Shown here one piece after another: positions 1-10,452 of a stretch of DNA of 57,500 nt. A program made the position numbers and the translations under genes. The notes under the pieces were generated by a model. The model was given only the letters and a program-made list of their open reading frames with translations. It did no database searches and had not been told where the DNA came from. How positions within the stretch are numbered: position 1 is the stretch's first letter; the number at the start of each line of letters is the position of its first letter. Source of the DNA: Cristatella mucedo (taxonomy: Eukaryota; Bryozoa; Phylactolaemata; Cristatellidae); NCBI GenBank assembly GCA_009760855.2, contig WPIO01000018.1, positions 3,812,501 through 3,870,000 on the forward strand, written 5' to 3'.

Positions 1-410
1 TTGGCAAAGCAGCATTCAAGTGAAGTTCTCCTGCAGTGTGTACACATAAATACATAAATAAGAAGTCTGGCTCAAGCCTGTCCAGATCGATTATAGCACG
101 GTTGTAATCGAGCTGACCTCTCTCAACAACCGGATACCAATCGGTCGTAGAACAGCGTTCTCTGGCACTGCGATATTATGAACTTCTTTACCCGATCGAT
201 TGTAGTGAGCTTAGCTCAAGAAGATGGACGTGATCTATACACAAAAGCTAGGACCTCGTTAAGATCCTTCGTTAAGATACTCGCTAAGATCGTTATCGGT
301 GCTTAAGGATCGGGCTCAACGCTCTAGACTCAAGAGTCACTTCCTGTCTTGTCTAATAAAAAGTGCATTAGCTGGTGGTGCATAACGTAAACTCAGCCCT
401 TTGCGATGCT

Positions 411-530
<120 letters not shown>

Positions 531-759
531 TCTATGAATATGTCCGTTAAACGTGACTTCTGTTTTAAAACCATTCCGTTAGATTTTTATGAGTGCGTCA
601 GTTAAGCAGCATTAGACGCTTGGTGTGAATCGCTGCATTTCACGAATCTATAGATGCCAATGCTATCAAATGCACACACAATCTAGCGGCAAATGTCGAA
701 AGGACTGACGAACTGCTGCTATGTTTGGTGAGCCGTTTGGTGAGCCATTTGGCGTTTGG

Positions 760-926
760 TGAGCCGTGATGGCACACTAGGTAAGTTGGTTGCTTTCACG
801 ACCTCGGTTACTTAGGTCGTGGGTTCGATTCCTGCGGTGGGCGATCGTTTATCGCCACTGCAAGCGGTGGTGATAGCCGTAAAGGCTCTTCTGTCGCTAT
901 ACAAAAAGAGGCTGCTTAATCAGCCG
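760..926 (+). mobile_element. tRNA-derived SINE (family a), copy 1
   Basis: The head has an A box (TGGCACACTAGGTAAG) and a B box (GGTTCGATTCC) about 40 bp apart with a tRNA-like arm (CTTTCAC flanked by GACCT/AGGTCG). The body has GCAAGCGGTGGTGATAGCCG and AAAGGCTCTTCTGTCGCTAT. It matches the copy at 9541 closely. The tRNA head continues into unrelated body sequence, so it is a SINE rather than a tRNA gene. Confidence 0.85.
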
Positions 927-1060
927 GGACTTTTATGTTAGTAGCAATGTACTGTGGCTGTCCAAACAAGCAACAAGGAAAACAAGCAAGCAAGGAAAAC
1001 AGTCACCAGCAAGCGATTCGTGCGGTAGCGCTGGTGCAGAAGAGAATGAAGATAATCGGC

Positions 1061-1470
1061 TTTTATAATTATAATAACAATAATAATAATAATACATTAC
1101 ATAAAGCGTCCTAAAAGAAGTCGATCTCTTTCTAGGCGCTGTACATTTTCTGCAAAGGGAAACGTGATTGAATTGTGAATGTCATGCTTGAAAAATAACA
1201 CGAATAACATGGTTAGGGGTGACATGCACAGGGTCAGCAAGCAAGTTTGGTTAGTGGCAGCACGCATAAGCACATAAAGGACAAATCACAGGGACCCACT
1301 AAATGCTGTCCTAAATAGGTGCGTTTTTAAGTTCTTTTTAAATGTGGTCAAGTCAGGGGACGTTGTGATGCAAGTCGGGAGCTCAAGGCTTTGGGAGCAT
1401 TGATCTTGGTCACCTTATGGAATGCTAGAGAAATCTGGCTACAGGTCGAAAATGCTCACCACTCTTGGCA
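1061..1470 (-). mobile_element. LINE-B 3' fragment
   Basis: The ATT-type tail is at 1064-1093; the body matches the LINE-B 3' UTR (CAGGGACCCACTAAATGCTG on the plus strand) and the end of its ORF. 5' truncated and full of stops. Confidence 0.75.
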
Positions 1471-2062
1471 AAGTCCATTACGGTTAAAAGGTTTAGCTAT
1501 TAACTCTCTGGCAAGATGACCAGTCGATCATGAGGTAGGCTGGCAGAGTTAATTATTACACGACCCATAAGGGGCATGACTGATGACTAAGCTGCACGCA
1601 AGCGGGCTTCGGCTTGCAATCCTGCTGTGCCATCGCTCGGTTTCGGCCCCAAACTGCAATAAAAAGAGACAGTTCTAGCAAAAGAAATCCTCCGAGAGTG
1701 CAGCCGCGCTAGCCGGTGTACCTTGGGCCACCAGTTGGTGCAAAGCTCGCTGGCTCTTGCCGGTCTGCGGATCGAATCGGGGCGATTCCGTGGCGGGAAC
1801 GTGCATCCGACGAGCCTTCCAGCTCGCACTGAGGCCAGCCGTGAGCAGACAGCCTACGCGCCCGAATATCAGGAGTGCTGCTCTTGCAGGTGGGACGCTA
1901 CTGCAGTCGCGACGTGCCGGGCCACTGTACTGCTATACAAATGAGGCCCATAAATACTTTTGTGATTGATTGGAACCTGAACTGAACCTAGACTAGAGGA
2001 CTTATAAGGTGCTTGTACTTTGCCACGGAGCTTTTGGATTGAGTCATACAGCAATGTAAAAT

Positions 2063-2190
2063 GTTATATAATTTATTTTTGTTGCACCGTAAGAGAACAT
2101 GATCTCTATTCTGGCGCTTCATACATCAGTCGTCAAAGTATTCACCTTGACCTTGGATCGAGGCGAGCACCTGAGGAACCGTTGGGCCAA
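2063..2190 (-). mobile_element. Degenerate SINE family b-like fragment
   Basis: The minus strand carries a GCGCCAGAATAGAGATCATG, TTCTCTTACGGTGCAAC tail and AAGGTGAATACTTTGACG, as in the 42555 copy, but the B box is lost. Confidence 0.5.
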
Positions 2191-2455
2191 ACCAGCGCAG
2201 CCAGGTAGTGAACGATTGCCTGCTGCAAGTAGAGTGAGAGCCTCAAAGACTAGACATGTGTAGAAAAGAGGCTTTGTAATCAGCCAAACTGTATCTAATA
2301 TTATTTATTTCCAGTCTTCGAAAGAAGGACATTGGTGTGTAAAGGACTGAGGCTGACGTGCGAGCACAAGCAAAAAGAGAAAGAGTGTAGGCGAGAATAT
2401 TCAGACAGAAATATTAAGACAGAAACAGAAGCAGGCACAGTGACTAATAGAAATA

Positions 2456-2507
2456 TGAGAGAGAGAGAGAGAGAGGAGAAAGAAAGGTAGACACGGAGAA
2501 AAAGACC

Positions 2508-2538
<31 letters not shown>

Positions 2539-2765
2539 CAAGAGGAGACAGACATAGACATGCAGAGAGGCTGGTGAAGATTGAGGCACACACTGCGACA
2601 GACAGAAAGACGTGGAGACAGAGAGATATGGAGAGATAGAGAGAGACGGAGAGACTGACAGGGAAATAAAAGTAGAAAGGGATATGGAAACAAGGAAGCA
2701 GACAGACACAGAGAGAGGCAAGAGGGAGAGAAAGAGAGATTGAGACAGACAGAGAGAAAGAGCTA
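2456..2765. repeat. GA-rich simple repeat tract
   Basis: Pure (GA)n blocks near 2458-2475 and 2508-2534 within some 300 bp of GAGA/GACA-rich sequence. The Ser/Leu-rich minus-strand frames over it are artefacts. Confidence 0.9.
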
Positions 2766-2769
2766 GTGG

Positions 2770-3960
2770 TGCATTTAGACGAGCTGACAAGCAGATGATG
2801 ACCGAGAAAATGAGACAGTACTTAAGAGCACTTGCATGACTGCATGTGCGAACATGTGTGTACGTTTGCAAGGTTGTTCGTTTGGTACATAGACAGACGC
2901 AGAGGAAAGAGTGCAATCGAAGGTTGATGAAGAGGGCAGAGGAGAGCACGATGAGGAGAGCAGGGAGGAGCATTGGATGCATCAGGTCAGACATTGTGCA
3001 TCAGGCGGAAAGAAATATTTCATTTTAGGCTTCAACCAAAGATTGCCGATAGTTAGAGACCGAAGGCTCACCACTCGCTTACCTAACGCTTGCCTTACCA
3101 CATTCGTGCCGTCATTGCTGTGTCAGTGTAGTGAGGCAGAGGCCACTCATGCTGTTGCGTTGTAGATCTGACAGTACCCTCGCAGCAGCGGCTTCATTGA
3201 CATGCCTTAGCAGGCGGCAATAAAAAGAGTTTGTGACTCAGCGACTCCGACAGGCCTTTCAGCAACTTTTTTCGTGATGGCTTCTGCCACTTCGATGCCT
3301 TGCAGCATGCCTGTGTCAGGCATGACTTCGTGCCAGTTGCCAAAGGTTTCTATTCAAACTTCTAAATATGACCAAAACGGCGTTATACCATGACGATACC
3401 GATAAAAAATTACGACCAATCCTTCTCTGATGACATATGATAGCCGATTAACTCATCCACCTCCTCCATCCGATTTTGGATGCATCGGCTGTGATCTTTT
3501 GACCTGCATAGTCCAGTCAACCAGCATACTGTGCAAGCATTTGCAGCATTGGCTAGCCATGGAGGCCCGGGCTGCCATAAATCGGGTAAATCTGACGTTG
3601 GAATGATTAGAAACTAGCTGAATGCCAACCAAGTTTAACAAAAAATGTCCATAGCAAATGAGGTTGCTCTCACGAAATTTTTGTGATGTCTTGGTGGCTT
3701 TAGGCCCTCATCTGAAACCGGTCGTTTTTGGGCACCTAAGGCATCTAGCAGCTGCACCATTCTAAGGACTCCTCTATGTCAAAGCTGCCAAGAGCCACAA
3801 CGATATGAGCATAGTTACTTCGTCCCACTAAACGTTGGTCTCAGAGAGAATGCCGGGCTTGACATTTATCAGGCGCTAGTAACAAATAGACATCTCCAAT
3901 CAGACAATGGTCAAATCGGCATCAGCTATCAATCATCTACCCAGAAGAGAGAGTGCCTGA
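2770..3960. other. No recognised gene or element
   Basis: Mixed sequence with short frames only. No splice-bounded coding stretch or repeat copy seen. Confidence 0.4.
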
Positions 3961-3964
3961 TGTG

Positions 3965-4345
3965 ATATAATGTAATGTAATGTAATGTATCTCCGTCTGT
4001 AGCTCCACAAAATCTCAAAGATTGTAGGGCAGAAGAGTTAGCATAGCTCACTAAAATCCTACGTGGCTTTCGGTAGACATTCGGTAGCCAACAGACTTCG
4101 TCTCACGCAACAAAGAGAAAATGAGAAGCATAGCAGAGTCAGGAGAGCAGTTGAGGTAGTGAGTAGCATGAAAGTAGCAGCTCAGGACCGCTGAAAAAGA
4201 TAAGCCACAGTCGGCAGCAGGAGAGAAGATGTCGTTGTACACGAATTGTGGAAGCGAGTTCCACAGTCTCGGACCTGCAGAGCAAAAGCTTCTGTCGCCA
4301 ACGGTATTTAAGGGTGGGTAATTGAACAGCTAATTTATTTATACG
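3965..4345 (-). mobile_element. LINE-A 3' fragment
   Basis: The ATGTA-repeat tail is at 3966-3990, followed in antisense by GTATCTCCGTCTGTAGCTCC and the C-terminal coding end (RETKSVGYRMRTES type). It is truncated upstream of the RLWNSLP region. Confidence 0.8.
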
Positions 4346-4349
4346 GCCG

Positions 4350-5030
4350 GACAACGATCATCCGAGGAACCACTAAAGTATGGGGTACCTCAGGACTCAG
4401 TGTTTGGTCCGGTTCTTTTCACGGTTTATACTCTCCCTCTTGCCGATGCGATTGCTAGGTACAACCTAGGCTTGCTCTTCTAAGCAGATGACACTCAGTT
4501 GTACCTCTGTCTTGATCCCTCCCAGTCTTCCAGTACATCAAATTCTCTTAACTTCCTTGCTGCATGCATTGATGATATCTGCACGCGGATGGCAGCAAAC
4601 TGTCTTAAATGAAATGATAATAAAATTAACTTCTGGTTTTAGGCAAACCAAGTGTGATTCAGAAATTAGAAAATTTAACGCTTGAAATTGGCTCCGCCAG
4701 CATAGCCCTGTTGAAGATTAACAAAATACAGGTGTCCTGTTTCAAAGTGACCTTTCATTAGACGACCACATCAGCTCCACAGTCAAGTCTACTTACTTTC
4801 AGCTACAAAACATTACTAAAATTCTGGATCGCTTAGGCAGGGATACTACATTTACGTTAGTCCATGCATTTGTGACATCCCATCATGACTTGTCCCAGTC
4901 TCTGCTGGCTGGTCTACCGGCCTGTGCAAACAGGCGCTTAAAGTTGATGCAAAACTCTGCAGCCAGGTTCGTCTGTCGTAAAGTGCCTAGTAATAGATTA
5001 ATTTCTCTGTGGGTGTTATGGGGCAGCTGG
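4350..5030 (+). mobile_element. LINE-B reverse-transcriptase remnant
   Basis: The plus strand encodes fragments of the RT: GVPQ-like (GTACCTCAGGACTCAG), VLFTVYTLPLADAI, and the palm region around TCTAAGCAGATGACACTCAG (decayed A-DD motif). Later come SLSQSLLAGLPACANRRLKL and MQNSAARFVCRK. Frameshifts and stops show it is dead. Confidence 0.75.
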
Positions 5031-5034
5031 GTAC

Positions 5035-6690
5035 GAAGGAGCCCATTCTTAGCGGGTCTTGTCGGTCAGAGTAAGAATTTTACTCTATATCCGTCCATCT
5101 GTCGGGAGCCAACGCAGCTCCTTCCGCACAGGAAACGTGCAGCTGAATCTCTGGGAATTGATAGCGAATGTTGCAGCCATTTTTATAACCAGCTGCAAAG
5201 GCTTGGTGGCTTTGTCGGCGAGTCAGCCAAAATGAAATTGTAATTGTGCTACAAAGGTAGATCCGGGCGCTAGTTAAATTTAAAAGAACCGAAAACGGAC
5301 CCGTGTGAAAGTCCACATGTGGCCGGTCTGCTGGATGAGACGTGACCACCACACGAAACCGGCTGAGCGCGGTAGGAAAATTACGATTTGAACCACGCCA
5401 GTACCTCGTCTTCCAGAACGACCTTTGTTCTCAGTCGTTTAAGCAGGATGTGGCGATCGATGATGTCAAATGCAGCTGATAAATCAAGCGGGTCCATGGT
5501 AGTAATATTACCGTCATCATTGTTGTTTAGGATGTCTTTGGTCACACAGAGGAGAGCGGTTTCAGTCAGGTGGTGTCGCTTGAATCCTTACCGAAATGTT
5601 TCTGACATTTCACTCTTTAAATGTGCTCTGCAAGTTGATGAGCGACTATTTTTTTTAAGGATCTTTACGAAAAATGGAGATGGAAAACTTGGCGATATTT
5701 TGCTAAGACCTGTGAATCCAATCCATTATTTTCTTAAGTATAGGTCAAATGATATCCGATTTGAAAGACTTTGGAGCAACCACCTCACCCGTGGAAATGT
5801 TAAAAGCCGGAGTTATGGCTGGACTAAGTTTTTCGCTAGTAAAGACCAGATAGATGATGGTATAGGGTCTTTCGGAGACGAGCTCGTTTTACTAAACTTA
5901 CTACGTTAGTCGCTTCTTACGCAAAAAACCTCGGTAAATTTCTCAAGGTAGGTACATCGCCGGTTGCGACTGAGCAATTACTTTAGCTAGGTGTCTCATT
6001 ACTTTAGGTGTTTCATCTTTTTAACGAAGAAGATGGAAAACTAATCTGCCAAACAGTTCATATCCTGACAGTGGGAACGCTCAGAGTTGGCACGCAGGTG
6101 ATTCGCTGTCATATAAACTGGTTAAAGGTCTGACTGGCAGGACTTCAGTTTTCCGATTAAAAGAACACTGGCTTTTCCGAGCATCCGGGTGTAGACAGGA
6201 AGGAGGAAGTCTCTGGAGCTGGCTAGATCGGCGTCAGACTCCGACTTCTCTAAGCGGCTCTCAGGCTTGCGCTTTGCGCGGCGTATCATTTGACGATTTT
6301 TGAGTAAAAGATAAGGTTTTTTTGGACTCCTTACATAGGCAGTATTTAAGGGAGCATGCTCGTCGAGTGCACTGTTGGGTTTTGAGTTCACTGCATCAAT
6401 GAGCGTATTGCAGCTGTCGGCCAGGTCTGGGTACTGATTAAAAAGGCCTGCATCGGGAAAAGATTGCAAAAAGTTCTCAGCACTTAGGCTTTCTTTAGCT
6501 GAGTTGCCAAACGCACTCGTTGCTGCCCTACTCATCGAATGAAACGAAAACAATCGTCGTTTCTTTATAAAGAGGCGGCCATATTTTGAGGCGGCAATCC
6601 TTTGCCGACAGGTCTGGAGGGGCCAGCCGACTGGCGAGCCTTCGGAGCGCAGCTTAATGCTCGTCAAAAGTTTCACAAGTTTCAGTCGCC
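5035..6690 (-). mobile_element. LINE-A internal region (linker plus RT), decayed
   Basis: The minus strand reads from the endonuclease-RT linker (LDEHAPLNTAYVRSPKKPYL and MIRRAKRKPESRLEKSES at 6676-6122) into RT segments (SFKSAIV-like, DLSAAFDIIDR-like, RLRTKVV-like) and then degenerate C-terminal sequence near 5040-5110. It has many breaks. The linker wording is typical of L2/CR1 elements. Confidence 0.75.
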
Positions 6691-6822
6691 TCCGCTAATA
6701 AGAATACACTCGGGCCGGCGAGTGGCCGTTCTTATAGGCGGAGTATTCCCATGTGCGGAGTGGGACTATAGCTAGAGTAAATCTGGGGCGCGGAACTGCT
6801 ATCCTCATAGGCAGAGTATACC

Positions 6823-7466
6823 TATGTAATGTAATGTATATCCTTCCGTAACTCCACAAAGTCATAAAGACTATGTGGGTGTTACGCAGGAGTGTTTTGT
6901 ATAGCCCACTCACAGCCTAAGCGGCTTTCGGTAGCCAACAGACTTCGTCTCATGCAACAAAGAGAAAGTGGGAAGCATAGCAGAGTCAGGAAAGCAGTTG
7001 AGGTAGTGAGTACCATGGAAGTAGCCGCTCAGGATCGCTGAAAAGGATGACCCATAGTCGGCAGCAGGAGAGTTGTTGTCGTTGAGTGAGAATTGTGGAA
7101 GCGAGTTCCACAGTCTAGGACCTGCAGAGCTAAAGCTTCTGTCGCCAAAGGTCTTTAAGCGAAGGGATGGAGCAGCTAATTTATTGTCCACACAGGACCT
7201 GAGGGTGCGAACAGGCTGAAACTGGTGCAGCAGTTCAGCTAGGTACGAAGGAGCCAAGCCGCGGTGGGCCTTGTGAGTCAGTGTAAGAACTTTGCTCTGT
7301 ATCCGTTGCTCAACCGGCATCCATCCTAGCTCTTTTAGCAAAGGAGACACGAGCTCAAACCTCTGGCACTTGAAGACTAGCCTTGCAGCCACATTCATAG
7401 TCAGCTGCACCGGCCTAGTAGCTTTCTTTGGTAGCCCAGCCAAAAGGGAATTGCAATATCCGGTAT
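6823..7466 (-). mobile_element. LINE-A 3' copy with intact C-terminal ORF
   Basis: A short ATGTA-type tail (6823-6838) precedes, in antisense, the 3' UTR and an open C-terminal frame (7443-6910) with AARLVFKCQRFELVSPLLKE, GLAPSYLAELLHQFQP, GDRSFSSAGPRLWNSLPQFS. It is 5' truncated. Confidence 0.85.
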
Positions 7467-8557
7467 TCCTATACGCGGATTCGACTGTATTTCGAATTCA
7501 AATTCAAATTTGGAGTGCGCACTTCTTTTAGTCTAGTCGATCGAGTCGAGCGTCTCTACAAAAAATGGAGCGACGTTTGATCATTTAAAGTAGCCATAGT
7601 AACATAGTAACTAACGCCTTGCCGGGTGACTCGCTCGTCGCCGCCGCTACAAAGACGCGAAACGTGGTCGTAAGCTCTCAGAAAAAAAGGCTACTGCTGC
7701 TCTTTCGAAAAGAAGCTAAACACGAGAATGATTGTTGAGGAGAAGCTAACGAAGTCCGCCCGTGGGTTCATGTTCCACTTGAAATTTGCCGGTCCGTCTC
7801 GCGCGCGCGTGCGCGGGGGCCACCAGTCCTACAAGGATGCTGACAAAGACGTCGTGCACAGTGCAGATCAGTGGTTTCAAGTCGGTCTCTGGGGGTGGTG
7901 AAGCCGAGGGCTTCGCGGAACCCGCCAGCTAGCGATATTCTAGACAACTTACCTCTGCAAATCAGCTCTGCTGGCTGCTAAACAGCGACAACCTACGGGT
8001 TTTACTAAACATTGCGAGTCGTTTACTGCTGTATATGTTAGCATTCACCGTTATTTGTACACGTTATTTATTGTTGTTATTATTACATTATTATTTATAC
8101 ACGTTATTTATACACATTCGCGGCAGGTCGTTCCTGCACTGCTCCTCCTCTCGCGTTACAGTTCGGGACTCGAGGTATTTTTTTTCCAAAAGAGACGGCT
8201 GGCTTTTTGCTTGGAGCTTAGGCTCGAGAGTAAAGCATGAAAAAAGGTATCAATCACCCACTTTCAGCTATTGCGAAGTGCCAAACGGCTGAAGTGTCAT
8301 CAATTGTGCGCCATAGAAATCACGTTGACGATTGGCGGCGGACCTGTTTTCTTCCCCCTCCCCCGTTTCAGTTATGTGTTTATGCCTCGTAAATGCGTCG
8401 GTCGACTGGCTGATGCTTGCAATTACTTCCAGTCTGAGTACGTCATAGCATTTCAATGCGTAAACCTGTGCAACAAATTTTGGACTTATTCTGCTCAGGC
8501 TTTGCAGTGACTCTCTACTCGAGCTGGCGCTACGCGTTGTAGGGGCTCGTGCGCTCG

Positions 8558-8593
8558 ATGGCGGCGCGACGAAGAACGAAGAAGCCTCCACAA
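8558..8593 (+). CDS. Possible short first coding exon (MAARRRTKKPPQ)
   Basis: An ATG in a CpG-rich context opens 12 codons of basic sequence and runs directly into a perfect GTAAGT donor at 8594. This looks like the start exon of a plus-strand gene, but no continuation was found in the next 10 kb. It may be chance. Confidence 0.18.
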
Positions 8594-8699
8594 GTAAGTT
8601 ATGGTACTGACGACGACGGCTGCATTGTATCATTCGCAGGCGAACGCAAAGTGAGTGAGCGATACATACGGATGAAGCCGTAGCCGTCGTGGAAGCAGC

Positions 8700-8775
8700 T
8701 CCGGAGCGCCAGGAGAGAAGAGAAAAGAGAAAGTGGAGAAAGAGAGTGAGGGGGAGAGAGAGAGAGAGAGACAGA
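8700..8775. repeat. GA-rich tract
   Basis: GAGAAGAGAAAAGAGAAAG followed by (GA)n to 8770. No pure long array. Confidence 0.75.
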
Positions 8776-9540
8776 GGAGAGCATCCACACAGGTCGGTGG
8801 ACAAGCAAAAAGTTCCTCGCTGCAGAACGAGCGGGTCGCGCGACCACAGCTGACCCGTTGCAATTAAATCCAGCTTAGTCAGCCGATACTGTCCAACAGC
8901 AGCGTCTAATAAGGTAGTAATCAGCGCGCCCGTTGGCCGGGCGGAGTGGTGTTAGTCCGGCTGAGGTGGTACTGCATTTGCGGTCGGTTGTGACTGTTAA
9001 TTCGGTCGTCGGCTATGTCACGAGTACGTCGTTTTTACTTTAAGCTTTACTGTCCGCTGCCCGAGTCGACGTTAGCTGGCTGGCGTTTTCTCTTATAACA
9101 GACAGTGGATTATGCACGCAGAGCAAGTCCATACCCAAGGGTGTCCTGAGTAGTAGCAACCTGCCGGAAGTTGGATTAACGAGCACTACAATGGCGGCTC
9201 GACAGCTCGACAGCTCAACAGCCCGATGTTCAACAAGCCTGAAGCTCGCTTCAGACAGACGCCCCGATACACCCTAACCTGACGACTTTTAAAATGATGC
9301 TTCAAAAACTACCGCTTTCCTGCCAGCGTCCGCTCCGTCCGTGCGAATCGTCCTCGCTATGCGTATACTTGCTGCAACTGGGTATATTGCCACCACGAGT
9401 ACTGCGTAAGGCAAATGTCTAAAAAAAAGATTAGGAAGCTAGGACTATTTTCTACTGTATGTTGTTACTACTTGTATTACTGTTGTTATAGCTGAGCGGC
9501 AGCTGCTGTAACGCCGAACGCTCGGCGGCGGAGGAGGCGT

Positions 9541-9729
9541 TGAGCCGTGATGGCACACTAGGTAAGGCGGTTGCTTTCACGACCTCAATCCCGAGGTCGT
9601 GGGTTCGATTCCGGCGGTGGGCGATTCTTTATTGCCACTGCAAGCGGTGGTGATAGCCGTAAAGGCTCTTCTGCCGCTATACAAAAAGAGGCTGTTTAAT
9701 CAGCTAGGATTTATTTATTTATTTATTTA
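9541..9729 (+). mobile_element. tRNA-derived SINE (family a), copy 2, with ATTT tail
   Basis: Nearly the same sequence as copy 1, with A box TGGCACACTAGGTAAG and B box GGTTCGATTCC. It ends in about five ATTT units (9708-9729), which are probably the family's 3' simple tail. Confidence 0.88.
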
Positions 9730-9955
9730 ACCCACCGCTTGCAAACTGGCGTAGCCAATCGCCGAGTTCGAGTTCGGCGCTCAAAGCGCAGAAGAAGCCC
9801 TGCCCAAAGCGTACAGTATGGCGCTACCCTGCTTACAAGTCCGCACGGGTCTCGAGCTAATTGGCGTGAACTGGATCGAAATGGCAAGCATTGAGAGGTT
9901 ATTTCACTGAACCATATTTGGTTAAGCTTACAATGTCGCTATGCGTCCAGTTCAG

Positions 9956-10311
9956 TGTTCTCCCCTACACTCCCTGCAAGTGTTGCGTGTGCCTGTTGCT
10001 TCTCGGTCACTGGTGTGTGCCCCGCTCTCGGCGGGTGGTTGGGCTGTTGGCTCCGTGCGGCCTTTGATGTGGGCTGGTGTTTGGGCTGTTGGCTCGGTGC
10101 GGCCTTTGATGTGGGCGTGTGGCCCACCATGGTGGCTCACCACGGATGCACTCCCTTATCTGTGGTGAGTCAGCCCCTAGCTTATATAAATGTACCCGCC
10201 GGGGAATAAAGATTAGAGACTCGTTCACCGCTCACATTCGCCCGCTCGTGTCTTCGCGTCTCCGTGAGACTCCACCAGCGCTGCTGCAGCCGGAGACACA
10301 GTAACATAACA
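9956..10311 (+). mobile_element. LTR-like segment (possible solo LTR)
   Basis: It begins TGTTCTCC and ends GTAACATAACA, has TATATAAAT at about 10182, AATAAA at about 10206 and a downstream stretch resembling R/U5. Inside is a direct repeat (10038-10072 and 10081-10115) of a GCTGTTGGCTC...GCGGCC block. No target-site duplication, primer-binding site or second LTR was found, so this is tentative. Confidence 0.3.
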
Positions 10312-10452
10312 CAAGCACTCGCCGAGACAAGCACTAGCACCTCGCTCTATAAAGAGGGCGCTGCTACAAGAGAAATAACTAGCTGCGCCAGTTCAGGAGC
10401 TCCCGATGGGTCAGCAGAAATTCCTAGTGCCCAAAACGCCGCTCAGACGAAG

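Larger units (their letters stand above)
7470..9540. other. Intergenic, locally CpG-rich, no confirmed gene
   Basis: Contains GCGCGCGCGTGCGCGGGGGC at about 7800 and a CpG-rich block around 8510-8600 holding the possible ATG exon at 8558. No assembled gene was found. Confidence 0.4.

Noticed and set aside
760-840. Genuine tRNA genes at 760, 9541 and 37395
   Set aside because: Only the A and B boxes fit. The sequence runs on into SINE bodies shared by several copies, and no complete cloverleaf acceptor stem was seen.
2301-2994. Ser/Leu-rich minus-strand ORFs
   Set aside because: They arise from GA-rich simple sequence; two frames are open together, as expected for low-complexity DNA.
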